Source of the DNA: JBEEFP01 sp041166085
GTDB taxonomy: Bacteria; Actinomycetota; Acidimicrobiia; Acidimicrobiales; JAFATL01
DNA length: 64,000 nt
NCBI GenBank assembly: GCA_041166085.1
Contig: JBEEFP010000050.1
Location: 1 to 64,000, forward strand
Direction: 5' to 3'
Shown here: positions 41,567 through 50,823 of the stretch, piece by piece
Position numbering within the stretch: position 1 is the stretch's first letter
Layout of the letters: the number at the start of each line of letters is the position of its first letter
Program-made: the position numbers and the translations under genes
Notes under the pieces: model-generated
The model's input: only the letters and a program-made list of their open reading frames with translations
Told to the model about the DNA's origin: nothing
The model's database searches: none

Positions 41567-41971
41567 ATGCTCGTCGTCGCCATCGTGGGCCTGTTCACCG
41601 TCGACTTCGGCGACGACAACAACGTGGCCACGGGCCCCGGCGGAACCACCACGACCGAGTTCCCCGGCACGACTGCCACGACGGCAGGCACTGCGACGAC
41701 CCAACCCAGCTCGGCGACGACCCAGGGCACCACCGCGACGACGAGCGCACCCGCCACAACCCAGGCCACCACCGCCACCACAACGGCCGTCGGCGGCACC
41801 GCCACCACCGCGCCCGGCAGCGGCCTCGGCACGGGCGGCACCGGCCAGGCCGGTCAGGGCCCGCTGGCCACCTCGGGCGGCACCGACATGATGGTGCCCG
41901 CCATCCTCCTCGCCCTGGTGGGGATCTTCGGCTGGCGGGTCAGCCGACGGGGAGCGCCGGCGGAGCGCTGA
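41567..41971 (+). CDS. Thr-rich cell-surface stalk protein with sortase-like tail
   Basis: The 134-residue protein has an N-terminal hydrophobic segment (MLVVAIVGLFTV), a central region dominated by Thr/Ala/Gly repeats (mucin-like, probably O-glycosylated or extended) and a C-terminal PLATSGG, hydrophobic helix and RVSRRG tail. The tail resembles a sortase signal of the LAxTG type with Ser in place of Thr. The ATG at 41567 is the first usual start in frame, and no ribosome site is clear. Its last 32 bases overlap the convergent membrane-protein gene. It borders the glycan locus and could be an anchor or acceptor for surface sugar. Confidence 0.6.
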   Translation: MLVVAIVGLFTVDFGDDNNVATGPGGTTTTEFPGTTATTAGTATTQPSSATTQGTTATTSAPATTQATTATTTAVGGTATTAPGSGLGTGGTGQAGQGPLATSGGTDMMVPAILLALVGIFGWRVSRRGAPAER

Positions 41972-43355
41972 GCGCCTCGCCGGTCCCCTCTTCCACGCCG
42001 TCGGACTCGGCTCGCCCCTGGCGGCCGCGCCGACGCCCCTTGCGCTCCAACGGCGGTACCGCGAGAAGCAGGACGAAGAGGGGCAGCATCTGGACGCGCT
42101 GCCTGGCAAGGATGCCGAAGTTGCCGATGCTGCCGAAGGCGAGACAGAACACGAACGTGTAGCTGCCGACGAAGGCCAGGTACGGCACCCGCACCATCAT
42201 CCGGATCGCCGCAGCGATGCGGCGCCAGCCGCGGATCGTGAGGAGGAGCAGGAACGACGCTTCGACCGCGGTACCGAGCGCGAGTGGCGTGCCAGCCTCG
42301 AAGGGGAACGGGCGGAACAGCACGGTGACGATCGCGACGGGTGCCTGCGCGGGGTTGGTGGCCTTGACCGCGGTGAACTCAGAACCGGACTTCGAGGTCT
42401 GGGCCTGCGTGCGCGTCAGGGCGGCGTCGACACCCTCGGCGTCGAAGCTGTCGAGGTTGAACTTCTGGGCCACGCCACCGATCACGACACTCCCGACAAC
42501 GAGGAGGACGACGATGCCGAGACCCTTGACGAGGATGTTGGTGGGCAACCGCTTGACGGGTCGACGCAACAGGAACGCTGCCGTCAGCCCGACGAAGAGC
42601 ATCAGGGTGATGTGGGGACGGCACGCGGCTGAGCCGAGGAGCCCAGCGCCGGTCCACAACACGCCGCGTGGCTTGGCCTTCAGCAGCAGGGCGACGCCAT
42701 ACGCGGTGGCACCGACCGTCAGCACCATCCATGCCTCCTTGCCGATGCTGGATGGCCAGAACAGCGTCGATGGCAGGAAGAACAGCAGGAAGAAGTAGCG
42801 ACGGGAGTCGAGCTCGGGACAGGCCACGCGCATGGCGCGGTAACAGAGGTACACACCCAGGAACGAGAACCACCCGAACACGAAGAAGCCGCCGAGCTTG
42901 GTCGGATCGGTGATGCTGAAGACGATGCCGGTCACGATCTTCAGGAACCCCGTGCCGATGAACTTGCCGACGTCGACCGAGTAGTCCCCGGCACGGAACT
43001 GGTCGGCAAGCGAGCGGCCGGCGCCGTAGTACTCGGTGGCGTCGCTCTTGCCGTGATACAGCCCGTAGATCATCACGAACCGGGCCAGGATCCCGATGGC
43101 CTTCACCCCGAGCACGGTCGGCGCGAGGCGCACCATGAGGTCGTCGCCCTCGCGCCGAGCGGTGCGCAGCATGAACGGAAGCGTGATGGCTGCGAGCAGC
43201 GGCCCGATGAGCATCGCCGGCCAGACGTCGTAGGTCGTGCGCTCCATGGCCCACGCGAACACGCCCATGTAGGCGATGAGGATCGCGCCTCCGACAACCA
43301 CCTCGAACCGCGGCAGCCGCAGGCCGAGCTCGGCTGACAAGGGGCGGGTGGCCAT
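41940..43355 (-). CDS. Polytopic membrane protein of the glycan locus
   Basis: The 471-residue protein has about ten hydrophobic helices and an extracytoplasmic loop near residues 300-345 (DAALTRTQAQTSKSGSEF). Residues such as KSDATEYYGAGRSLADQF and FWPSSIGKEAWM recall lipid-linked-sugar glycosyltransferases or Wzy-like polymerases, but no family is certain. It is the last gene of a minus-strand glycan operon. Its ATG overlaps the upstream glycosyltransferase stop by one base (TGATG). A polymerase or glycan-processing role is inferred from its location. Confidence 0.7.
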   Translation of the reverse strand: MATRPLSAELGLRLPRFEVVVGGAILIAYMGVFAWAMERTTYDVWPAMLIGPLLAAITLPFMLRTARREGDDLMVRLAPTVLGVKAIGILARFVMIYGLYHGKSDATEYYGAGRSLADQFRAGDYSVDVGKFIGTGFLKIVTGIVFSITDPTKLGGFFVFGWFSFLGVYLCYRAMRVACPELDSRRYFFLLFFLPSTLFWPSSIGKEAWMVLTVGATAYGVALLLKAKPRGVLWTGAGLLGSAACRPHITLMLFVGLTAAFLLRRPVKRLPTNILVKGLGIVVLLVVGSVVIGGVAQKFNLDSFDAEGVDAALTRTQAQTSKSGSEFTAVKATNPAQAPVAIVTVLFRPFPFEAGTPLALGTAVEASFLLLLTIRGWRRIAAAIRMMVRVPYLAFVGSYTFVFCLAFGSIGNFGILARQRVQMLPLFVLLLAVPPLERKGRRRGRQGRAESDGVEEGTGEALSAPPALPVG

Positions 43356-44458
43356 CAGCGCGTCACCTCGGCATAGACCTCGAGGGTTCGAGCGACCGCT
43401 GGTGCGATGTCGTAGCCCGCTCCGGTCGTCGCCGCCGCCGACCCGAGCGCGTTGCGGAGCGCGGCGTCCTCCAGCACCTTCCCCAACGCAACCGCGAGGC
43501 CGGCCGCGTCACCGGGAGGGACGAGAAGCCCGTCCTCGCCGTGCGTCACCACTTCGGGCACGCCCCCCACGGCGGTTGCCACGCACGCCAGTCCCGACGC
43601 CATGGCCTCGAGCAAGGCGATCGGCAGCCCTTCGAAGCGGGAGCTGAGCACGAACACATCGAACCCGGCCAAGAGATCGGGGACGTCGTCACGCAGACCG
43701 AGGAAATGCACGCGACCCTCGAGCCCGGCGGCTGTCACCTGCCGGCGAACGGCGTGTTCCTCAGGACCGGTGCCGACCAGCGCGAGCTCGGCCTCGGGAT
43801 GGTCGCGACGCAACTGCGCGAACGCGGTGATGAGTGTGGCGTGGTCCTTCTTCGGCGTGAAGTTCCCGACGGTGCCCACGACCGGCACGCCTTCGGCGAT
43901 GCCGAGAACGGCACGAGCACCGGCGCGATCGCCCGCCCCGGTGATCGCGTCCACGTCGATGCCATGGACGAGCACTTCGACGGGGGGACGACCCGGCCGG
44001 CGGGGTGTGATCGACGCCGCCACCGCCGAAGAGACGGCAAAGGCGCGAGTGTTGCGGGCATAGGTGAGGGCGTTGGCCTTGGCCGTGAGCGGCCGGTACC
44101 GCTCCCAGAGGTTGTGCTCGGTGTGCACGAGCCGCACTCGGCGGGGCGCCACGAGACGCGCCGCGACCGCGGGGACGGGCATGTGGGTGTGCACAATGTC
44201 GTAGTTCCCGGTGCGGATGAGCTTGCGCAGTCGCCACACCCACCGCAAGTCGGCGGGTCCGCCACCGCCGAGACAGTGCACCGGCACCTTGCGTTCGACC
44301 AGGGCCGGGACCAGCGCGTCCTTCCATGGCAGGACGTAGGCGACCTCGACGGCGACGACTGCCGGGTCGATGTGGCGGATGCTGTCGACGGCGAGTTGCT
44401 CGGCGCCGCCCCGCCCCAGGCCCTTGAGGAGCCAGAGCGCGCGGAGAGGCACGGTCAC
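43355..44458 (-). CDS. GT4-family glycosyltransferase
   Basis: The protein of about 367 residues has the GT-B fold. The N-terminal domain contains KGLGRGGAEQLAV and the C-terminal donor-binding domain has VGNFTPKKDHATLI and the nucleotide-sugar motif EGLPIALLEAMASGLACVAT, typical of GT4. It should transfer a sugar from a nucleotide donor onto the growing glycan at the cytoplasmic face. The start is taken as the GTG at 44458, 10 bases after the kinase gene; the GTG at 44452 is also possible. Confidence 0.9.
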   Translation of the reverse strand: MTVPLRALWLLKGLGRGGAEQLAVDSIRHIDPAVVAVEVAYVLPWKDALVPALVERKVPVHCLGGGGPADLRWVWRLRKLIRTGNYDIVHTHMPVPAVAARLVAPRRVRLVHTEHNLWERYRPLTAKANALTYARNTRAFAVSSAVAASITPRRPGRPPVEVLVHGIDVDAITGAGDRAGARAVLGIAEGVPVVGTVGNFTPKKDHATLITAFAQLRRDHPEAELALVGTGPEEHAVRRQVTAAGLEGRVHFLGLRDDVPDLLAGFDVFVLSSRFEGLPIALLEAMASGLACVATAVGGVPEVVTHGEDGLLVPPGDAAGLAVALGKVLEDAALRNALGSAAATTGAGYDIAPAVARTLEVYAEVTR

Positions 44459-44468
44459 CCGCTGCCGG

Positions 44469-46685
44469 TCAGCGGTCCGACGGACCGAAAGGGGGCGCCG
44501 ACGGGATCGCAGCGTCAACGGCCACGTCGGCGATCACGTCCTCGGGGTCGTCGAGACTCACGGTTTCGGGAGCCGCGACGGGGCCCTCGGCGGCCGGCGG
44601 CGGGGGCGAGAACGGACTCGGCTCGGCGCGCGGAGGAGGGGCCGGCTGCTGCTGTTGGGGACGCGCCGCGACCGTGGCCGCCGGAGGCCGAGGCGGCTGC
44701 GGTTGGGGAGCGGGCGGCGCGGCCTGCGGTGCAGGCTGGGGCGTCGCGGGAGCGGGTGGGGTCGGCCGCTGCTGCTGCACGTTCTGCTGCTGCTGCGGAA
44801 CGGGCTTCGGGCCCGCGGGCTGCGGGGCGGCGGCGACCTTCGCGGCGGCTGGGGCGGCCGCCGGAGGTTCGGCCGGCAGCGTGGCAACCGCAGGTCGACC
44901 CTGCTGCGGACGCGAGCCCCCCTTCTGCTTCCGCTTCTTGCCGCCCTGGCCGCCACCACTCGACGGCGGACGGTTGGCAGCCGCGCCCTCGGGGCGGGGA
45001 CGGGTGGGCCGCGACGCGGTATCGGGCCGACGACGGCGCCGGAAGAACCCGGCCAGACCGCGGCTTCGACCGGACGAGTAGTAGTAGTAGTAATAGCCGT
45101 GGGCGGCCGGCGCATCGGCGCCACCCACCAGCACGACGCCCTGCAGGGGCGCACCAACGCGACGCAGGCGCTCAGCCGCGAGCTCGGCCGAGGGATAGCT
45201 GGTCTTCCCACCACGTGCGACGAGCACCACCTGGTCCACGATCGGCACGACGTCGAGGGCGTCGTTGATGGCGAGGATCGGCGCGGTGTCCAGGATGACG
45301 ACGTCGGCCAATCGGCGGGCGCCGGCGACGAGCTCGGTGGCGAGGGGGAACAGCTCGGAGGGACGGTCGACCGACTGGCCGGCGGTGATGAGACGCACGC
45401 CCGGTACCGAGGTCGAGCGGGCCAGCTTCTCGAGGTTCATCGGCGAGCCGCTGTGGGCGGCGAGGATCGCGTCACTGAGGCCGGGCGAGTCGGAGACGCC
45501 CAGGTAGCGCTGCGCACGCGGGTGGCGGAAGTCGCAGTCGAGCACGAGCACCGATCGGCCCGCCTCGGCGAAGCTGGCGGCCAGGTTCACGGCCGTCGTG
45601 GTCTTGCCCTCGCCGGGGTTGGCGGACGACACCAGGATCATCAGGTCACTGACCTCGATGGCGGGCGTGTGGCTCGTGACGTGCTCGCCATTGCCACTGC
45701 TGTGCGATGCCTGCGGGTGCGGCCGCATGAGCACGAGCGAGGTCCGCAGTGTTCGGTACGCCTCGGCGATCATCGACGAAGGATCGACGGCGGTCAGCAC
45801 CTCGGGCCGGCGGCGGAGGCGCAGGGGCAGGATGGGAACATCGGAGAGCACGGGGGCGCCGAACGCCGCCTCCGCGACCTCCTTTGTTCCGATGCGCAAG
45901 TCGAACCGCTGCACGATCAGCGCCAGGGCGAGACCGAGGAGGAGCCCGAGCGCGGCAGCCAGCGCGATGCGGCCAAGACGACTCGTGGGCGCGCGGAAGC
46001 GGCTGGCCGGCGCCAGCTTGGCGTGGGCCGTCTCCAGCGAGCTCAGACCCGAGGTGGGCGTCCCTGAGATGAGCTGGAGCTCGGCGTAAGCCTGGCCGTA
46101 TTCCCGGAGCAGGGCGTCGCGCTGCGCGATGAGCGCGGCCTGTCCGGCCAAGGGCGTCTTGGCGATGCGCGCCTCGAGCTGCGTGACCTGGGTCTGGATG
46201 GTTTGGATGCGCTTGTTCGTCGCGTCGACGAGCTGCTGCTGCTGCGAGAGCTGTCGACTGTCGAGCTCGACCAGCAGTTCCGTGGCGAACGCGTCCGCCA
46301 GCTGCTCGGCCTGTGCCGGCTTGCTCTGCGTCGAGGAGATGGTGATCGTGCGCGTGTCGGGGTTGGCCTCGACCTTGATCTGGCTGGCCAGCTTGGCGCT
46401 GTCGCCCTGATATCCGACCCTCGCAGCGACGCGCTGGGTGACCTCTGCCCCGGTGGCGAGCTCGGCCGCCGCGGGCAGGGCGTTGGGCTGCAACGCACCC
46501 CCCGAGCGGTCATTTCCCGTGGCCGGCGACGAAAGGATCAATCGGTGCTGCGCGACGTAGCGCTTCGGCGGACCCTTGGGGTGCGCGGGCGTGACCACGA
46601 ACGTGACGACGACCGCCGTCAGGATCGTGAAGGCGATGACGCGCCAGCGTCGCCGCAACGTTGTGAGGTAAAGGTCCGGCTGCAC
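44469..46685 (-). CDS. Wzc-like polysaccharide copolymerase / tyrosine autokinase
   Basis: The protein is about 738 residues. A Wzz-type chain-length domain with two membrane helices (about 12-30 and 245-265) flanks a coiled coil. A BY-kinase domain follows, with Walker A SANPGEGKTTT near 353-363, Walker A' VLVLDCDFRHP and Walker B VVILDTAP. A cluster of six tyrosines at 531-536 is the likely autophosphorylation site. Unusually, a low-complexity Pro/Ala/Gln-rich extension of about 200 residues follows that cluster. Family members normally end there. The start is the GTG at 46685 with GGAG upstream. It should regulate chain length and export of the glycan. Confidence 0.9.
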   Translation of the reverse strand: MQPDLYLTTLRRRWRVIAFTILTAVVVTFVVTPAHPKGPPKRYVAQHRLILSSPATGNDRSGGALQPNALPAAAELATGAEVTQRVAARVGYQGDSAKLASQIKVEANPDTRTITISSTQSKPAQAEQLADAFATELLVELDSRQLSQQQQLVDATNKRIQTIQTQVTQLEARIAKTPLAGQAALIAQRDALLREYGQAYAELQLISGTPTSGLSSLETAHAKLAPASRFRAPTSRLGRIALAAALGLLLGLALALIVQRFDLRIGTKEVAEAAFGAPVLSDVPILPLRLRRRPEVLTAVDPSSMIAEAYRTLRTSLVLMRPHPQASHSSGNGEHVTSHTPAIEVSDLMILVSSANPGEGKTTTAVNLAASFAEAGRSVLVLDCDFRHPRAQRYLGVSDSPGLSDAILAAHSGSPMNLEKLARSTSVPGVRLITAGQSVDRPSELFPLATELVAGARRLADVVILDTAPILAINDALDVVPIVDQVVLVARGGKTSYPSAELAAERLRRVGAPLQGVVLVGGADAPAAHGYYYYYYSSGRSRGLAGFFRRRRRPDTASRPTRPRPEGAAANRPPSSGGGQGGKKRKQKGGSRPQQGRPAVATLPAEPPAAAPAAAKVAAAPQPAGPKPVPQQQQNVQQQRPTPPAPATPQPAPQAAPPAPQPQPPRPPAATVAARPQQQQPAPPPRAEPSPFSPPPPAAEGPVAAPETVSLDDPEDVIADVAVDAAIPSAPPFGPSDR

Positions 46686-46765
46686 GATGCTCCGACTCGG
46701 GGGGACCGGGGTATCGACCGATTTCCGGCGGTCGCCCCTTTCGACCAACTGGCAGGTTACCGCCT

Positions 46766-47866
46766 CTACGCCGCAGGCGGCCACACCCCCCCCGGATCGG
46801 CCACGGCGTCGAGCAGTTGTGCCCACGAGGCTGCGACCGCGCCCAGCTCGAAGCGTTCTGCGCACCGGCTCCGAGCGGCTGGGCCCATCTGCGCCGCGGC
46901 CGCGATGGCGGTTCGTAAGCCCCGCGCCAGCGCACCGACGTCCCCGGGGCTGACGAGCACGCCCGTGACCCCGTCGACGACGATCTCCGGGATGCCCCCG
47001 ACGGCGCTGGCCACCACCGGGACGCCAGCGAGGCCAGCCTCGATGGGCGCCGCCGGTAGGCCCTCCGTCCGGCTCGGAAGCACCAGCGCGTCTGCCGCCG
47101 CGTAGACGGGCACGACATCGTCGAGCGACCCGAGGAAGTGGACGCGCCCGGGCGCCGCTCGCTCGGCCTCCGCGCGCAACGCCGCCTCGTCCGGGCCGTC
47201 ACCTGCCACGACGAGCCGAACGCCTTCGATGGCCCCGATGGCGCGGATGGCGCTTCCCAGATCCTTCTCGCCGGACAGCGCGCCGACGTAGGCGACGACC
47301 GGTCCCTCCGCCGGGAGTCCGAGGGCGAGGCGGGCCTGGCCCCGATCGGCGGACGTCACGGCCAGGAGCCGCGCGCCCGGCACGCCGTTGGGGATCACCC
47401 GCATCCGCTCGGGCACGACGCCGTGACGACGCACGAGCTCGGCCCCGGCGGCGTCCCAGAGGCTCACGACCGCCGCGGCACGGTGGAGTGCGACGCGCAC
47501 CCAGGCCCGCCGGTCGATGCGGGTCGACCAGAAGGCGGGGTCACCGATGGAGCGATACACGAAGGGCACGCCCGTACCCGCCGTCGCGACGGCTGCAGCC
47601 GGCAGGGTCGTGGACCCGTGAGCCACAACCACCCTTGCGTGACGTACCCGGGCTCGGAGGCGCCGCAAGGTGCTCGGCGCAAGGCGCCGCGTGCCGAGGG
47701 TGGCGATCGGCAATCGCGTCGGCGATGTTCCAGGTGCCAACGCCATCACGTCGCCGTGACGTCCCAGCGTTTCGAGCGCGGCGGCCAGCCCGACGGCAAA
47801 GACCTCGGCGCCTCGGTGATCCGTCGTCGTGACGACGTGGAGGATCCGGGGAGCTGTCCCGCGCAT
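46766..47866 (-). CDS. GT4-family glycosyltransferase
   Basis: The 366-residue GT-B enzyme begins with RILHVVTTTDHRGAEVFAVG, and its donor domain has VAYVGALSGEKDL and EGLPAAPIEAGLAGVPVVAS. It is a retaining glycosyltransferase by family. A TAGGCT box lies 7 bases before the ATG. The 80-base gap to the kinase gene contains only that gene's ribosome site. Confidence 0.9.
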   Translation of the reverse strand: MRGTAPRILHVVTTTDHRGAEVFAVGLAAALETLGRHGDVMALAPGTSPTRLPIATLGTRRLAPSTLRRLRARVRHARVVVAHGSTTLPAAAVATAGTGVPFVYRSIGDPAFWSTRIDRRAWVRVALHRAAAVVSLWDAAGAELVRRHGVVPERMRVIPNGVPGARLLAVTSADRGQARLALGLPAEGPVVAYVGALSGEKDLGSAIRAIGAIEGVRLVVAGDGPDEAALRAEAERAAPGRVHFLGSLDDVVPVYAAADALVLPSRTEGLPAAPIEAGLAGVPVVASAVGGIPEIVVDGVTGVLVSPGDVGALARGLRTAIAAAAQMGPAARSRCAERFELGAVAASWAQLLDAVADPGGVWPPAA

Positions 47867-47873
47867 GGCGCGC

Positions 47874-47879
47874 AGCCTA
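47874..47879 (-). promoter_or_regulatory. -10 box TAGGCT of the glycosyltransferase gene
   Basis: TAGGCT is followed by 7 bases and the ATG at 47866 on the minus strand. Confidence 0.5.
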
Positions 47880-47897
47880 GGGAGCGGCCGGCGACAT

Positions 47898-49076
47898 CTA
47901 GCGGGGCCGTCGACCCGCGCGTTGGACCCGCTCGTAGAACGCGACCGTCCGGTCGGCCACGGGTCCGATCTCGAACCGATCGAGGAAGCGCTGCCGGGCC
48001 GCGTCGGCACGACGGACAGCTCCATCGCGATCCGTCATGCAGAGCTCTATGGCCCGGGCCAGGGCGGACGGATCGGCTGCGGGCACCATGAGCGCTTCCT
48101 GCTCGTGCCGGACCACCTCCCGCACCGCGGGGATGTCGCTGGCGACGATGGGTGCCTCGAGCGCCATGGCTTCGATCAGCACGCTGCCGAGGCCCTCCCA
48201 GCGCGACGGCACCACGAACACGTCGGCGGCGGCGAGGAGGTCGGGCACGTCGTCGCGGGCGCCCAGGAGGGTCGTACTGGGGTCGAGTCCCGCATCGGCG
48301 ACGAGCCGCTCGAGCTCGTGCGTTCGATTGCCGCGCCGACCCGCTATGACCAGGCGGGCGCCGCGGCTGCCCGCTAGGTCGGCCCAGGCGTGCACGAGCA
48401 CATCCAGGCCCTTCTGCCACTCGTGGCGCGCGGCCGCCAGCACGAGTGGCTGACCGGGCGCCACCCCGACGGCACGACGGGCTGCCGCAGCCCGCTCAGG
48501 CGACCGCCGGCCCAGGACGGCTTCCTCGCGCCCGCGAGGGATGACGTCGATCCGCTCGCGCGGAATGCGCAGGCGATCACTCATCGCGATGGCGACGGTT
48601 TCGGTGATGGCGTGGAAGCGCACGACGGCTCGGCTCGTCATGGTGTCCAAGGCTCTCGCCGCCAGGAGACGCCGGCGCGAAAGGGAGCGGTCGGCGCGCT
48701 GTTCCTCCCCGTAAGGCACGTTGACCAGGCTCGAGACCACGGGAACGCGCGCCAGGCGCGCGGCGATCCGCCCGACCTGATCGGCCTCGAACAACGTCGT
48801 GTGGACGATGTCCGGGCGGCGATCACGTATCAGGGCGGCGACGGCTCGGAGCCATTGCACGCGACCACTTCCGCCGACGGCGTGCACCCGGATGTCGTGC
48901 TCGAGCAGGGCGGGGGCGAGCGGCGCTTCTGGTCGGAGATGGGCCACTTCGATGGCGATGCCCCTGTCCGCGAGTGCTGGCGCGAGCGCGACGAGCGACC
49001 GCTCCGCGCCCCCGGGCGCCAGGCTGTCGATCACGTAGAGGATGCCCGGGCGTGGCTCGGGTGACACCCGGGGCAT
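47898..49076 (-). CDS. GT4-family glycosyltransferase
   Basis: The 392-residue GT-B enzyme has GILYVIDSLAPGGAERSLVA at the N-terminus and AARHEWQKGLDVLVHAW plus EGLGSVLIEAMALEAPIVAS in the donor domain. It is divergent from the first sulfotransferase, with only 23 bases between the start codons, so their promoters must overlap. It should add a sugar to the same surface glycan. Confidence 0.9.
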   Translation of the reverse strand: MPRVSPEPRPGILYVIDSLAPGGAERSLVALAPALADRGIAIEVAHLRPEAPLAPALLEHDIRVHAVGGSGRVQWLRAVAALIRDRRPDIVHTTLFEADQVGRIAARLARVPVVSSLVNVPYGEEQRADRSLSRRRLLAARALDTMTSRAVVRFHAITETVAIAMSDRLRIPRERIDVIPRGREEAVLGRRSPERAAAARRAVGVAPGQPLVLAAARHEWQKGLDVLVHAWADLAGSRGARLVIAGRRGNRTHELERLVADAGLDPSTTLLGARDDVPDLLAAADVFVVPSRWEGLGSVLIEAMALEAPIVASDIPAVREVVRHEQEALMVPAADPSALARAIELCMTDRDGAVRRADAARQRFLDRFEIGPVADRTVAFYERVQRAGRRPR

Positions 49077-49099
49077 CCTACGGATGCGACCATGGCCCG

Positions 49100-49930
49100 G
49101 TGCCAGGGCGTCTCCCCAACTTCTTGATCGTCGGTGCCATGCGATCGGGCACGACGTCGCTGGCCCGATACCTCGACGCCCACCCCGACGTGTTCCTCGC
49201 TCCGACCAAAGAGGTGCGATTCTTCGACCGTCACCACGAGCGCGGGCTCGATTGGTACCGCTCGCATTTCGCCGGTGCTGGCCAACATCCGCTGGTCGGC
49301 GAGGCCACGCAGACGTACCTCTATGACCACGACGCCATGCAGCGGATGGCCGCCGCCGTCCCCGATGCCCGCTTGGTGGCCATCCTCCGCGATCCCGTCG
49401 ACCGCGCCTACTCGCATTACTGGCTCAACAAGGCACGCGATCGCGAGCCGCTGAGCTTCGAGGACGCCCTCGCGGCAGAGCCCGAGCGGCTGGCGCGGGG
49501 CGACCTGGACTCACGCTTCTTCTACTCATATGTCGACCGCGGCCGATATGTGCACCAGATCGACCGGCTGGAGCGCCTGTATCCGCCGGGCAGGGTGCAC
49601 CTGATTCTCTTCGACGACCTGCGTGACCGGGCCCCCGACACCTACGCCGGCGTCCTGCGGTTCCTCGGAGCCCGTCCCTTCACGCCCGACAACCTCGGGC
49701 GCGCGGTGAACACCTATACGTCGTTCCGCTCGGTGCGGCTGCGACGGCTGGCCCGGAGGTTGCCGGGCCGGGCGCGGGACGCAGTCGGTCGCATCAACGC
49801 ACAACGCGAGTCGTACCCACCCCTCGACCCTGGACTGCGGGCCCAGGTCGCGGCCTGCTTCGCAGACGACAACGCCGCGCTCGCTGAGCGGCTCGCGCGC
49901 GATCTCTCGCTTTGGAGCCGGCCAGCGTGA
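49100..49930 (+). CDS. Sulfotransferase 1 (PAPS-dependent)
   Basis: The protein is about 276 residues. The 5'-phosphosulfate-binding loop is VGAMRSGTTSLARYL near the start, and the 3'-phosphate-binding motif is ILRDPVDRAYSHYW. Both are diagnostic of PAPS-dependent sulfotransferases, which move sulfate to a hydroxyl or amine, here probably on a sugar. The start is a GTG at 49100. It overlaps the second sulfotransferase by 4 bases (GTGA). Confidence 0.9.
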   Translation: MPGRLPNFLIVGAMRSGTTSLARYLDAHPDVFLAPTKEVRFFDRHHERGLDWYRSHFAGAGQHPLVGEATQTYLYDHDAMQRMAAAVPDARLVAILRDPVDRAYSHYWLNKARDREPLSFEDALAAEPERLARGDLDSRFFYSYVDRGRYVHQIDRLERLYPPGRVHLILFDDLRDRAPDTYAGVLRFLGARPFTPDNLGRAVNTYTSFRSVRLRRLARRLPGRARDAVGRINAQRESYPPLDPGLRAQVAACFADDNAALAERLARDLSLWSRPA

Positions 49931-50796
49931 GCGACACGCTCGTGCTGCCGACCTTCGTCGTCATCGGGTCGATGAAGTCGGGGACGACCACTCTCCAGGC
50001 GTGGCTCGACGCTCAGCCCGACGTGGAAATGGCGCCGAAGGAACCCAACTTCTTCTCGCGTGACGAGGTCTGGGCTCGAGGCCTGCGCTGGTACTCCGAC
50101 CTCTTCGAACCCACGAGCGCGCCCGCGCGTGGGGACGTGTCGCCGAGCTACACGAATCCGTTGTGGGCCGAACGTGCCGCGGCGCGGATGCACGAGGTCA
50201 TTCCCGATGCGCGGATCGTGTATTTGCTCCGGCATCCTGTCGACCGCCTTCGCTCGCATTACCTCCACCAGGTGCGCCGCGCGCGTGAATCACGGTCGCT
50301 CGTCGAGGCCCTCGCCGATCCGAACAACCCGTACGTCGCCCGCAGCCGCTACCTCGCATGCATGCAGCCGTACATCGCCCATTTCCCGAAGGAGCAGATT
50401 CGAGTCGAGCGCCTGGAGGACCTGGTGGTGCCCGGCGCGCCCGGCTGGACACGGCTCCTCGAGCACCTGGGCCTCCCGCATCGCCAGCCCCCGGGGACGC
50501 ACCACTACATCGGTGCCGAGCAGCCCGCGTATACCCGTCCGCTGCGTTGGCTGGCCGATCGAGGCCGCCTCGACTCGGTGCGCCGGCTGCCCGCGCCGGT
50601 GCGGGCGGTGGGCAAGGCCGTCGCCCTGCGGCGACGAGCCGCGGGTCGGCGACGCGAGGAGGAGGCCGCCCTCGCAGCGCTGCCGACAGCGGCGCTCGAC
50701 GCGGTGTGGCGCGACATCGCCGAGCTCGAGGCATGGGTCGGTCGCGGCCCGCTGTGGCCCGCCGACGACGGGACCGGTCGAAGCCGTCCCGTATGA
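49927..50796 (+). CDS. Sulfotransferase 2 (PAPS-dependent)
   Basis: The 289-residue enzyme has the 5' loop IGSMKSGTTTLQAWLDAQPD and the 3' motif LLRHPVDRLRSHYLHQ. It resembles sulfotransferase 4 (56624-57493) closely in layout, with a DPNNPYVARSRY segment in the same position as EPGNPYVGRSLY, so the two are probably paralogues. The GTG at 49927 overlaps the previous stop and is preferred over upstream codons. Confidence 0.9.
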   Translation: MSDTLVLPTFVVIGSMKSGTTTLQAWLDAQPDVEMAPKEPNFFSRDEVWARGLRWYSDLFEPTSAPARGDVSPSYTNPLWAERAAARMHEVIPDARIVYLLRHPVDRLRSHYLHQVRRARESRSLVEALADPNNPYVARSRYLACMQPYIAHFPKEQIRVERLEDLVVPGAPGWTRLLEHLGLPHRQPPGTHHYIGAEQPAYTRPLRWLADRGRLDSVRRLPAPVRAVGKAVALRRRAAGRRREEEAALAALPTAALDAVWRDIAELEAWVGRGPLWPADDGTGRSRPV

Positions 50797-50797
50797 T
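50792..50797 (+). promoter_or_regulatory. -10 box TATGAT before the ABC exporter genes
   Basis: TATGAT, the best -10 consensus in the glycan locus, overlaps the stop of sulfotransferase 2 and lies 26 bases before the permease ATG. A GGAG ribosome site lies between them. Confidence 0.55.
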
Positions 50798-50823
50798 CGT
50801 CGGCCGGAGTCCCCCGCCACCTC

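Noticed and set aside
41640..41830. Thr-codon-rich tract as a CRISPR or tandem-repeat array
   Set aside because: The units are irregular triplet-based codons for Thr/Ala/Gly with no constant repeat and spacer structure.
49092..49127. ATG at 49092 as start of sulfotransferase 1
   Set aside because: It is in a different frame and meets a stop within a dozen codons. The GTG at 49100 is in frame with the PAPS loop.
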